Of a DNA stretch of 59,340 nucleotides, positions 17,155-25,164 are shown one piece after another. Source of the stretch: Actinomycetota bacterium (GTDB lineage Bacteria; Actinomycetota; Geothermincolia; Geothermincolales; RBG-13-55-18); assembly GCA_014360685.1 (NCBI GenBank), contig JACIXB010000030.1:1-59340 (forward strand). The letters are read 5' to 3'. The translations under genes were made by a program, and so were the position numbers. A model generated the notes under the pieces. The model was not told the DNA's origin. It was given only the letters and a program-made list of their open reading frames with translations, and ran no database searches. How positions within the stretch are numbered: the stretch's first letter is position 1; every line of letters begins with the position of its first letter.

Positions 17155-18030
17155 ATGGTCGTGGAATCGGATACCCGGTTGTTGAGAATGGGCGAGCTGG
17201 AAAGGCTTTCCGGGGTGCCGCGCCATACCATCCACCAGTATATTCGGCATGGACTTCTCCCCCCTCCGGTTAAGACCGGCAAGACCTCCGCCTATTACCA
17301 TGAAACCCACCTGGAAGGCCTGAGAACCATCCAGGAACTCAAGGGAGGGTCTTCTCGCCTCCCCATCTCCTACCTCAAGCGCGTGCTGCAGGAGCGGGGT
17401 ACGGAAAGCAAGGTGAGGGAGGAGACGCCCGGGGAGGGAAAGACCGATGGTGGAGCCGGAACCAAGGACAGCAGGCGGAGGCAGATACGGGAGGCCGCCC
17501 TGGAGCTCTTCGTGCAAAAGGGTTACGGGGGTACCCGGATACAGGACATCACCTCCCGCGCCGGCGTCTCGGTGGGCACCTTCTACCTCTACTACCGGGA
17601 CAAGAAGGAACTGTTCATGGACGCCGTGGATGAAATGATAAGGAGCGTGGTCCAGGCCATAGAAAAGGAGGCTTCCCGGGACAACGATCCCTTTCGGAAG
17701 GCCATCCGCACGGCGCGGTTCTACCTGGATAATTATTCCACCTTCTCGGGGATCATCAACCAGCTGCGGGGCATGATGGTGACCGAGAACCCCGACGCCC
17801 TCCACAAGTACATCGCCCTCCACAAGCTCATCGCCGATCCCATCGTTCGCGAGCTGCGCAATGCCGCCAGGCAAGGGCTGATACGGGACCTGGATCCGGA
17901 GCTCCTGGCCCGGGCAGTCATGGGGATAGTAGAGTTTACGGCCATCTTCCTTTCCTTCGACCGCCGTTACGACTCCGGCAAGGCGGTGGCCTTCATCGTG
18001 GACCTGCTCATGAACGGCCTGAGGAGATGA
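17155..18030 (+). CDS. MerR-TetR fusion transcriptional regulator
   Basis: The 291-residue protein joins two DNA-binding families. Residues ~6-75 form a MerR N-terminal helix-turn-helix and wing (MGELERLSGVPRHTIHQYIR, then HGLLPPPVKTG). A charged linker (~80-107) leads to a complete TetR protein: helix-turn-helix QDITSRAGVSVGTFYLYYRDKKELF (about 138-162) plus a helical ligand-binding domain to the end. No MerR effector domain is present. AGGTG lies directly before the ATG, so the GTG six bases later is an alternative start. It is divergent from the four-gene hydrolase operon and has operator-like repeats on both sides of its upstream gap. Confidence 0.9.
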   Translation: MVVESDTRLLRMGELERLSGVPRHTIHQYIRHGLLPPPVKTGKTSAYYHETHLEGLRTIQELKGGSSRLPISYLKRVLQERGTESKVREETPGEGKTDGGAGTKDSRRRQIREAALELFVQKGYGGTRIQDITSRAGVSVGTFYLYYRDKKELFMDAVDEMIRSVVQAIEKEASRDNDPFRKAIRTARFYLDNYSTFSGIINQLRGMMVTENPDALHKYIALHKLIADPIVRELRNAARQGLIRDLDPELLARAVMGIVEFTAIFLSFDRRYDSGKAVAFIVDLLMNGLRR

Positions 18031-18373
18031 GCTGCATGGGGGCAAAGAAGTAGAATAATCTATTCCGGTATATCCCCGTCCTGGCCTCGCCTCGCTGCAC
18101 CAAGTATCCCGTGAAGACGGTTGTGGAAGGAAAAGGTCTCCAGGATAGACGGAACCTGCACCCCAAGGCCGCGCCCGGGGGGAATTGACCGCGCACTCCC
18201 GGGGGAGAATTATTTCAGTCGACAGCGGACTGAAGCAACCGGGTGGCACTTGTGCCCTGCACGACGGAAGGGCGAAAAGTCCGACCAGAAAGAGAGGGTG
18301 CTCTCGCATACCGGGAGGAAACGAGGAAGCCGGGAAGATCCCGGAAGAACGGGAAGCGAGGGAGACGGAAAAG
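18031..18373. other. Intergenic region without a gene
   Basis: No ribosome binding site with a credible frame and no clear promoter or terminator. It leads into a decayed gene. Confidence 0.4.
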
Positions 18374-19021
18374 ATGGCGGGGAAAGAAGGGGGCTGGCTG
18401 GAGATAGCCTCCACCATCGTCATCTCCCTGGCCGTGACAGCCACCGCTTGGTGCGCCTAGCAGTCGGCCCGCTGGAGCGGCTATATGACCATCAATTTCA
18501 GCCGGGCCAACGCCAGTCGCAACCATGTCGCCCGGTACACCGCCTTTGCCAGCCAGGAGGTCATACTCGACGCTACCGTATTCCTGGATTTCGTGGACCC
18601 CCAAGTGCAGCCAGGGGTAACCGCCGGGGAACTCGAGCTCTACGAGAAGAGGTTTTTTCGACCGACTGGAAAAAGCCATGGACGCCCGGCCGGCACTCCA
18701 TCCCCTGAACAATCCAGAGGCCCCAGCAACCCTCTGGAGACGGAGGAATACGTGAGTCGCAGCGTCAACCTTTCCCGGGCTTATGACAACCTGGCCGAAG
18801 GATATTCCAAGGAAGCTGGGGATGCCAACCTGCAATCGGACAACTACATCCTGCTCACCGTCCTCTTCTCCATCGTGCTCCTTCTCGAGGGCATCTCATC
18901 CAAGTTCAGGAATCAGGCCATAGGTTAGATGAACCTGTCCCCCGGCTTCCTTGCCTTCTTTGGGTCCGCCCTCGCCCTTTTCTTCCAGAGAGTGTGTTGG
19001 TCACAGGAGGGTTGGTTATAG
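18374..19021 (+). pseudogene. Decayed membrane protein gene
   Basis: Read across breaks, this encodes one small membrane protein of a type I recall from other genomes. It has a first transmembrane helix (EIASTIVISLAVTATAWCA), then QSARWSG, a helical middle, a second helix near SDNYILLTVLFSIVLLLEGI and a third, FLAFFGSALALFF. The frame is broken by TAG at 18458-18460 (where a Tyr would fit between WCA and QSARW), by a frame change near the T-run at ~18655, by a return near ~18725, and by a second TAG at 18926-18928 before the third helix. Four independent lesions mean the gene is not functional as written. Function is unknown. Confidence 0.7.
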
Positions 19022-19230
19022 TTTCCATGCCGGCCACTTGTAATCCTCGCTTTTCCTGGAAAAGTTAACCGCCCCCGTGTGCCCGGGGTCCTTGTTTCGA
19101 CCTTCGTCCATTAAACCTGGTATCATAGGATACATATTTTCAATGGTTGTATGGGATAGGACGCAACTGTCCCAGCTTCCACTTCCGGAGGGCAGGGCAG
19201 AAAAGTGGTCCCCTGGAGGAGGGTACACGC

Positions 19231-20235
19231 ATGTTTGTTCGAGCATGGAAAGCTATCCGGAAGAGGCGCCAGCCGGTGATAAACATCCTGGTCCTGATGC
19301 AGACCGTGGCCATCATCTTGGTGGGTACGATGGCCCTGCGGGGCCGCGAAACGACTACCATCCACGAAACGACCCCCGCCTCCGAGGAAGTGGGGTTGGA
19401 TGTGTCCTCCCTCATGGAGATCATGGATTACGCCCTGAACCCCACCCTCCTGGCGGGTATCGTCAACAATCATCCCGAGCTGGTGAATGGGCTCATAGCC
19501 GAGCTGGATCCCGGCATCCTGGCCGGAGGAATAAATTCCAACCCGGAATTCGTTCCTAGACTCCTCAACCGACTGGAGCCGGGGACGGTGGAGGTGCTCA
19601 TCTCCCAGAGCTCCGCCTTCTTGGACCAGGTGGTGGGGGCCCTGGATCCCCAGGTGCTGGCGGGGGTGATCAACTCCCATCCCGACCTGGTAAGCCTCCT
19701 GGTCACTTCGCTGGACCCGTCCGTCCTGGCAGGTTCCCTCAATTCGGACTCCGTGGCCGGATGGCTCTCCACCCTTTTCTCCAGGCTGAACCCCACCGTC
19801 CTGGCGGGTATCATCAACGCCAACCAGGGGCTGCTGCGCGGTCTCCTGGCCCGGCTTGACCCCGTGGGGATGGCCGCCTCGCTCAACTCCAGTCCACAGT
19901 TCATCAACGGACTCGTCTCCAACCTGGACCTCTCCGCGCTCGACCCCGTCATGCTGGCGGACCTGGTGAACGCCCACCCGGACTGGATGGGTAACCTCCT
20001 CTCCCACCTGGATCCCGCCGCCATGGCCTCCGTCCTGGCCAATAACCAGGACTTCGTGGTGAACCTCTTCAATGCCATGGGAAGCGAATCCCTGGCTGAA
20101 CTGGTGAACGCGCTGGCCGCCGGTCCCCTGGGCTCCGTGGTCATCATGACCCACGTCTGCCTGGACGCTCCCGTCCTGGACATGCTGTGGTTCAACGCCA
20201 AGGCCATCCTCAGCGGTTCAACCGTCCAGCCCTGA
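19231..20235 (+). CDS. Membrane-anchored protein with ~10 tandem 23-residue repeats
   Basis: The 334-residue product has a short basic N-terminus, one transmembrane segment (about 17-37, INILVLMQTVAIILVGTMAL) and then about ten repeats of 23-28 residues with consensus LDPxxLAGxINxxPxLVxxLL. Each unit looks like two short helices, so an elongated alpha-solenoid outside the membrane is likely. I know no named family with this repeat. ATG 19231 is preceded by GGAGGAGGG. The last ~35 residues break the repeat pattern and run straight into the remnants of a DUF1214 gene, so the C-terminus may be a deletion product. Both neighbours are pseudogenes. Confidence 0.75.
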   Translation: MFVRAWKAIRKRRQPVINILVLMQTVAIILVGTMALRGRETTTIHETTPASEEVGLDVSSLMEIMDYALNPTLLAGIVNNHPELVNGLIAELDPGILAGGINSNPEFVPRLLNRLEPGTVEVLISQSSAFLDQVVGALDPQVLAGVINSHPDLVSLLVTSLDPSVLAGSLNSDSVAGWLSTLFSRLNPTVLAGIINANQGLLRGLLARLDPVGMAASLNSSPQFINGLVSNLDLSALDPVMLADLVNAHPDWMGNLLSHLDPAAMASVLANNQDFVVNLFNAMGSESLAELVNALAAGPLGSVVIMTHVCLDAPVLDMLWFNAKAILSGSTVQP

Positions 20236-20239
20236 TTGC

Positions 20240-20832
20240 ACCGCCAAGGAGCAGGTCGAGCGGCTGATCGAAGACCGGTGCGGGCGAAACGGCCAATGGC
20301 TGGACGAAAGTGATGCACCTCTTCGACTACAACCTCGATCACCTGGGAATCGGGGCCATCGACTCGTCGGAATGGAAGATAGCGGATCGCCAGCGCGCTC
20401 AAGTTATACGGGCCATAGCGGCATGGGTGGGACCTCGGGGAAACCATGGCTACGAGACCACCTACGCCGTGACCTACGTTGACGCCGAGGGGGAACAGCT
20501 GAACGGCGCGCACCGGTATGAAATGCGCCTGGAGACCGACCCACCCGTGGATGCCTTGTGGTCCCTGAACATGTACAACATGCCGGAATTCCACCTCGTG
20601 GAAAACTCCCATCAACCGTTACTCCATCGGGAACCGCACCCCGGGCCTGAAGACCGATGCGCACGGCTCTTTGACCATCCTAGGTGCAGGAGGATTCGCC
20701 GGGCCCTGATGCGGAGGCGAACCGTCTACCACGCCTGGCGGCGACTTCATGCCGGTAATGCACGCGTACCAGCCACGCCAGAATATCCTGAAAAGCGAAT
20801 ATGTCCTTCCACCCACAAGAAGGGTGGGGTTA
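20240..20832 (+). pseudogene. DUF1254/DUF1214-family gene remnant
   Basis: Pieces of a DUF1214 domain can be read in order but in changing frames: VERLIEDR; then ANGWTKVMHLFDYNLDHLGIG (from ~20280) through GNHGYETTYAVTYVDAEGEQ and DALWSLNMYNMPEFHLVEN; a shift to INRYSIGNRTPGLK (~20613); a shift to DSPGPDAEAN (~20690); and a shift to GGDFMPVMHAYQPRQNILKS with YVLPPTRRVG (~20740-20830). At least four frameshifts and loss of the N-terminal DUF1254 part show a dead gene. Intact members are secreted or periplasmic proteins of unknown function. Confidence 0.8.
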
Positions 20833-21046
20833 GCGGAACATGGGCAAAGCCATAGGAGATATCCTCTCCCTAACCCGGAGTCCCGCCCCATTATTCATTT
20901 TGCATCGTTGGCGCCTGCCGAATGCCCTTACCGCCGGACCCTTTATAACCCAGACAGGCCAGGAAGACATCCCGGCCTGCCGTTCGTGGTGGATTTCAGG
21001 AGAAACAGACCGTTCTCGGACCGTTCCCCAGGATCCACGTGCATCA

Positions 21047-21085
21047 CAAAAGGCAGGTCAGCCAACATGGCTTTTGACCTGCCTT
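21047..21085 (-). terminator. Rho-independent terminator after tRNA-Tyr
   Basis: A perfect 11-bp stem (AAGGCAGGTCA with TGACCTGCCTT, 14-nt loop) followed on the minus strand by TTTTG lies 8 bp past the tRNA 3' end. Confidence 0.8.
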
Positions 21086-21092
21086 CCGTTTC

Positions 21093-21177
21093 TGGTGGGG
21101 GAGGGTGGATTCGAACCACCGAAGGCTGCGCCAACGGATTTACAGTCCGTCCCCTTTGGCCACTCGGGTACTCCCCC
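21093..21177 (-). tRNA. tRNA-Tyr (GTA anticodon)
   Basis: The minus strand folds as a type II tRNA. The acceptor stem is GGGGGAG/CTCCCCC, the anticodon stem-loop CGGACTGTAAATCCG has anticodon GTA, there is a long variable arm, the T arm is GGTGG-TTCGAAT-CCACC, and an encoded CCA end lies at 21093-21095. A long variable arm and GTA anticodon identify bacterial tRNA-Tyr. A terminator follows. Confidence 0.95.
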
Positions 21178-21291
21178 TCTTTATTTATATTATCTTCTGA
21201 CCTTTGAAAATCTCCCGTGGAGCCGTCCCTTCTTTCCCGGGAATCCTTGGCCCTCCCAGCGGCTCTACCTTCGGCTCGCGCGCCCGCGGGT

Positions 21292-21645
21292 CTAATCCTG
21301 CAGGCACCGCTGCAAATTATCGTAAATGGTGAATACTTTGTCCAGACCGGTAATGGAAAAGACCTTCATGATGCTCCGCTTGCTGCACACCAGGCGGATG
21401 CGTCCCCCCTCCATGCTGGTCCTCTTGAGCACCGCCACCAGCACTCCCAGGCCGGTGGAGTCCATGAAGTCCAGCCCGTCGAGGTCTATCACTATATCCC
21501 TCTTACCGGAATCAACAAGCTGGTAGACAATCTCCTTGAACCGCGGCGAGGTGGAGAGGTCCACCTCCCCCTCCAGCTCCACCACGGGTATATCCCCCAC
21601 CTCCCTCACCCGGGTCTGGAAAAAGACACTCCCCTTCTCCTCCAC
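21292..21645 (-). CDS. STAS-domain anti-sigma factor antagonist
   Basis: The product (117 aa) is a single STAS domain like RsbV/SpoIIAA. The phosphorylatable serine lies in MDSTGLGVLVA (about residues 60-70). The start is the GTG at 21645, with AAAGGAG five bases upstream; the frame is open to an ATG at 21693 without such a site. In the known partner-switching cascade the unphosphorylated antagonist binds the RsbW kinase and frees the sigma factor. The kinase and sigma genes start 350 bp away on the other strand. Confidence 0.88.
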   Translation of the reverse strand: MEEKGSVFFQTRVREVGDIPVVELEGEVDLSTSPRFKEIVYQLVDSGKRDIVIDLDGLDFMDSTGLGVLVAVLKRTSMEGGRIRLVCSKRSIMKVFSITGLDKVFTIYDNLQRCLQD

Positions 21646-21693
21646 ACCCGCTCCTTTCCCAGGCCTATACCATCCAAGGACTCCAACTCTCAT

Positions 21694-21890
21694 TTAACAT
21701 GAAAACTCCGCGGCTCATCAACCCGAGCGCCCACCCGGCCTGGCCTTCAGGGTATCCCCATCGCGTACCTCATCTTTCACCTTCCAGGGACCGCCCCCCT
21801 CCTTGCCCTACGCCCCGGCAGCCACCCGCCCCAGGGTCAGAAGAGCTCTCCTCCGGGTACGGCCCACGGAACCCGGGGATGTTCCCGAGT
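21694..21890. other. Divergent gap between STAS gene and anti-sigma gene
   Basis: With the next segment this makes a ~350-bp gap. This part is GC-rich and holds nothing I can identify. Confidence 0.35.
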
Positions 21891-21915
21891 TTGAGCTCCG
21901 CAGATAGGGGAAAAT
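21891..21915 (+). promoter_or_regulatory. Candidate SigB-type promoter
   Basis: GTTTGA - 13 bp - GGGAAA matches the general SigB/SigF pattern (GTTT, 12-15 bp, GGGtAt) and lies 85 bp upstream of the anti-sigma/sigma operon. That suggests autoregulation of the operon by its own sigma factor, as in Bacillus SigB. Assignment rests on the motif alone. Confidence 0.5.
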
Positions 21916-21999
21916 TATAAGACTGAAGACCGGCCCCCTCGAGGACAAGGGAGAGGAAGCGCACGGCTCTTACGGCAGGCCGGGGAAGGAGGTTGACCG

Positions 22000-22386
22000 G
22001 TGAGGGATAGCGGCGACCTGGTCAGGCTACGCCTTCCCACTGAACCTTTTTCCAGGCAGCTCATCAGGTTGGCCGTCTTCCTGGTGGCCAGCCGCATGAA
22101 CTTCGACCTCTCCAGGCTGGAGGACCTCCGCCTGGCGGTGGACGAGGCGAGCAGCTATGCCATAGCCCACTCCCCCCCCGGGTCCTCCCTGGAAGTTGCA
22201 ATAGAACCGGGAAAGGAGTACCTTGAAATCGAGCTCCGAAGCAGGCTGGCCGATGATGGGGAAAGGCGAACCGCGATACCGGAATCGTTCAGCCGCCTGA
22301 TCATGGAATCGGTCGTGGATCACATGGACCTTCAACGGGAGGAGGATTCCTGTCGCATCCTGTTGAAAATGAGGTGCACGAGCTAG
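22000..22386 (+). CDS. Anti-sigma factor serine kinase-like protein (RsbW/SpoIIAB-like)
   Basis: A 128-residue GHKL (HATPase_c_2) protein. The N-box region reads LEDLRLAVDEASSYAIAHS, although the canonical Asn after the E is replaced by Ser. The later part RLIMESVVDHMDLQ aligns with the family's C-terminal helix, while the usual DxGxG ATP-lid motif is not evident. It may therefore bind the sigma factor with weak or no kinase activity. GTG start with AAGGAGG nine bases upstream. It overlaps the sigma gene by 13 bp, indicating coupled synthesis of inhibitor and sigma factor. Confidence 0.82.
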   Translation: MRDSGDLVRLRLPTEPFSRQLIRLAVFLVASRMNFDLSRLEDLRLAVDEASSYAIAHSPPGSSLEVAIEPGKEYLEIELRSRLADDGERRTAIPESFSRLIMESVVDHMDLQREEDSCRILLKMRCTS

Positions 22387-23207
22387 GTCACGTGCGCCGG
22401 GCCGATGATCCCGACGAGGAGAAATCCGTGCGCGAGGACGAGGAACGGCGACAGGAGAGGCGGGAGAGGATTCGGGAGCTGTTCGAGCAGCTGCGCCGGA
22501 CGGGTGACCCGCGGATACGGGATCAGCTCATCGCCCTCAACATCCACCTGGTGGAATACCTGGCCCGGAAATTCGCCAACCGGGGGGAGCCCCTGGAGGA
22601 CCTTCTTCAGGTAGGATACATCGGCCTCATCAAGGCCATCGACCGCTACGACCTGGACCGCGGTGTGGAGTTCAGCACCTACGCCACCCCCACCATCGTG
22701 GGGGAACTGAAACGCTATTTCCGGGACAAGGGCTGGGCCATCCGCATCCCCCGCCGCCTCCAGATGCGCGACCTGGAACTCAACCAGGCCGTCGACCACC
22801 TCACCCAGGAACTGCACCGCTCTCCCACCCTGCACGAGGTCGCCGAACACATGGAGATGAGCCTGGAGGAGGTGGTGGAGATCATGGAGAGCTCCTACGC
22901 CGCCAACTACCTGAGCCTGGACAGCATCTACACCAACGATGGTAATGACCGGGGCTTCAGCCTCCTGGACTACCTGGGAGGCGAAGACGACGATTTCTCC
23001 CTGGCCGAGGACCGGGATACCCTGGCCAAGCTCATCTCCCGCCTTTCCGACCGGGAACAGAAGGTCATCTACATGCGCTTCTTCCGGGGAATGACCCAGA
23101 TGGAGATAGCCCGGGAGCTGAACATCTCCCAGATGCACGTCTCCCGCCTGCTGCGCAAGATTCTGGACAAGCTCCGCGGCGACCTCGGCGGGGAGAAGGA
23201 GGGCTGA
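22374..23207 (+). CDS. SigB/SigF/SigG-family RNA polymerase sigma factor
   Basis: This 277-residue sigma-70 factor has region 2 (LARKFANRGEPLEDLLQVGYIGLIKAIDRYD, with EFSTYATPTIVGELKRYFRDK), region 3 (LNQAVDHLTQELHRSPTLHEVAEHM) and region 4 (LSDREQKVIYMRFFRGMTQMEIARELNISQMHVSRLLRKIL). The last is characteristic of the SigB/F/G group (SQMHVSRL). It should direct a general-stress or developmental regulon. A GTG start at 22374 overlaps the anti-sigma gene; a second GTG six codons later is an alternative. Control by partner switching with the STAS protein is inferred. Confidence 0.93.
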   Translation: MHELGHVRRADDPDEEKSVREDEERRQERRERIRELFEQLRRTGDPRIRDQLIALNIHLVEYLARKFANRGEPLEDLLQVGYIGLIKAIDRYDLDRGVEFSTYATPTIVGELKRYFRDKGWAIRIPRRLQMRDLELNQAVDHLTQELHRSPTLHEVAEHMEMSLEEVVEIMESSYAANYLSLDSIYTNDGNDRGFSLLDYLGGEDDDFSLAEDRDTLAKLISRLSDREQKVIYMRFFRGMTQMEIARELNISQMHVSRLLRKILDKLRGDLGGEKEG

Positions 23208-23377
23208 GCCGGCGGCTTCATCCTTCCCACGCGCCGGGACGGCCGGCCATGGGAACGGCTCACGGGATGAGGGGTTTCTCCGGCTTACACCGGCAAGCGG
23301 GTTCACGCTTTCCTTCCCGTCAAATCCCAGCCTTCGGCCTACGCCTCCGAGAGGTGGTGGCTCAGGCGAACCCACGC

Positions 23378-24205
23378 CTATTCCTCCCACAGCCTCGGGG
23401 GCTCCCCTCCCGACCCCAGGGGAACCACCCTTTCCGCGGGAAGGAGGGAAGCCAGCATCACCGCGTTGCGGGGAGCCTTCCCCCGGTAGTGGTTGTTGAA
23501 GATGGCGTAGGTCCTCTCCGCCTTTTCGTCCAGCCCGAGGATCCCGGGTACCCACTCCCTCAACTCGTCCTCGCTGTACAGGTAGTCGTAGCGCTCCCAT
23601 GACTCCCGGTTGCGGTCCCACCAGGTCTCGTAGTTGCGGCCGTGGAATCTCACGTACCCCACGCGGGAGGTGAGAAAGACGTGTGGTCGCACCAGCCCCC
23701 TCAGGCGTGGCTCGTCCACGCAGCAGAACCCCATCTCCAGCTCGCGGAGGAGGTCCAGGGTCTCGTCGGTTATCCAACCCTCGTTCCGGAACTCCACTAC
23801 CAGCTCGCGGCCGGGGATCAGCTCCCGGAAGCGCCGCAGGTAATCCCGGTTCTCGGGGGTGTTCTTGAAGCCCCAGGGGAACTGGGTCAGCACGCAGCCC
23901 AGCTTCCCGTAATCCTCCAGGGGGCGGATGACCTCCAGGAAACGTCGGAAATCCTCCTCGTTGTCCTCGTAACGGTGGGTCAGTCCCTGGTAGGCCTTGA
24001 CGACGAAGTGGAAATCCGGCGGGGTGCGACGGGCCATGGAATGTAGGGTGCGGGGAGAGGGAAGGGCGTGCCAGGTGCTGTTCACCTCCACCACCGGGAA
24101 GCGGGAGGAGTAGTACTCCAGCATGTAACGCTTATCCTGGTCCTGGGGATAGAAATGCCCTTTCCAATCCTGGTAACTGAACCCGGCCGTACCGATATAG
24201 ATCAT
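23378..24205 (-). CDS. DUF72 domain protein
   Basis: The 275-residue protein is a standard-length DUF72 (YecE-like) TIM barrel: start MIYIGTAGFSYQDWKGHFYP, then FPVVEVNSTWHALPSP, FHFVVKAYQGLTH, VEFRNEGW and the terminal AIFNNHYRGKAPRNA. Its biochemical role is unknown. ATG start; transcription ends towards the convergent sigma-factor gene. The ~170 bp between them shows nothing notable. Confidence 0.9.
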   Translation of the reverse strand: MIYIGTAGFSYQDWKGHFYPQDQDKRYMLEYYSSRFPVVEVNSTWHALPSPRTLHSMARRTPPDFHFVVKAYQGLTHRYEDNEEDFRRFLEVIRPLEDYGKLGCVLTQFPWGFKNTPENRDYLRRFRELIPGRELVVEFRNEGWITDETLDLLRELEMGFCCVDEPRLRGLVRPHVFLTSRVGYVRFHGRNYETWWDRNRESWERYDYLYSEDELREWVPGILGLDEKAERTYAIFNNHYRGKAPRNAVMLASLLPAERVVPLGSGGEPPRLWEE

Positions 24206-24394
24206 GCGTCCACCACTTCCTAACGGTTAAACTTTCATACCGCGCCGCGGCTACAGGCTTTTACCGAACTCCTCTCATGCCCCGCCCGGGCTCGAGCCTG
24301 GCGTGGGACGAGAGAGGGGAAAATCGACCCGCCCGCTGCTCCCGCACCTACATCGAGGTATGACCAGGGGCCTCCCCCCTTCATTATGCCCCCG

Positions 24395-24427
24395 AAAAAG
24401 AAACCCCGCCGGAGGAGGCCCGGCGGG
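24395..24427 (-). terminator. Rho-independent terminator after the veg-like gene
   Basis: On the minus strand CCCGCCGG-7 nt-CCGGCGGG forms a perfect 8-bp stem followed by a T-rich tail (GTTTCTTTTT). It starts 22 bp after the stop codon. Confidence 0.88.
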
Positions 24428-24448
24428 CTATGGCCATGGGAATACCCG

Positions 24449-24703
24449 TCAGTTCAGGATCTTCACGTCGTCGATGGCCACGTCCACGTAGCTGTAGGCC
24501 ACCCTCTCGTCAACGTTGCGGCGGTTCTTGAAACGGAAGAGGAAAACCGTGGGATAAACCCCCTCGATGACGCCTTCCCTCTCCTCCCAGTGGGTCTTGG
24601 GCTTGGATTCCTTCACGGAGATGCGCACCACCTTGCCCACCAGCTTACGCATGTTCTCCATGATGTCCGAAAGGTTCTGGTTCTCGATTCCCGTCGGTTT
24701 CAT
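24449..24703 (-). CDS. veg: Veg-like protein (DUF1021)
   Basis: An 84-residue protein matching Veg (Bacillus YabG-region Veg, DUF1021). It contains MENMRKLVGKVVRISVKESK, then EGVIEGVYPTVFLFRF and the closing YSYVDVAIDDVKIL. The family is a small beta-rich, SH3-like protein that affects biofilm formation in Bacillus; its molecular action is not settled. It is a monocistronic unit: a good promoter 39 bp upstream, a ribosome binding site GAGAGGTGG and a terminator 22 bp downstream. The first ~14 residues are longer than in Bacillus Veg, and the internal Met at 15 could be the start. Confidence 0.88.
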   Translation of the reverse strand: MKPTGIENQNLSDIMENMRKLVGKVVRISVKESKPKTHWEEREGVIEGVYPTVFLFRFKNRRNVDERVAYSYVDVAIDDVKILN

Positions 24704-24741
24704 TCTCTACCACCTCTCGCGCTCTTGAAAGGTAAAGAAAG

Positions 24742-24771
24742 ATTATACCAGACTTTCCTTTCTATATCCAA
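24742..24771 (-). promoter_or_regulatory. Sigma-70 promoter of the veg-like gene
   Basis: On the minus strand TTGGAT - 18 bp - TATAAT with a TG just before the -10 (TGGTATAAT). The -10 ends 39 bp before the ATG, leaving a short leader. Confidence 0.65.
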
Positions 24772-25164
24772 TAACATTCTACCACATAAGACGGAACATT
24801 TGGCGAAAACGTTCCGCCAAAAACTCCCTTCCCTCTGAAATGGATTTCGCCATTCCCCGGCTTAGTCCTTTATGCTGCTTCCCAATCCTTCATCCATCCC
24901 CCGCCGCTCCGGCTCCCGCTCCATAATGTCCCGGTGATGGTCAGCTCACGGGGCTTGACCCTTATAAACGTGTAGAACGTCTACCCGACCCGGCCAACGG
25001 GATCGAAGCCACCCTCCACGTGCCCTGCCCGGGACGTACGTTCCGAGTCCATGCACCACTCTGACCTTAGAACTTATATTTTATCAATAACTTATTAAGT
25101 AGAAAGGTTACGGGTGTGCGCGTATGCGCTGCGGCCGTCGCGGCCCACGGAATGACCCCCTGCC
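24772..25164. other. Intergenic region without a gene
   Basis: AT-rich next to the veg promoter, then GC-rich. An AT-rich run at 25070-25100 (TTATATTTTATCAATAAC) sits just beyond the end of the protease gene. I see no RNA gene. Confidence 0.4.
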
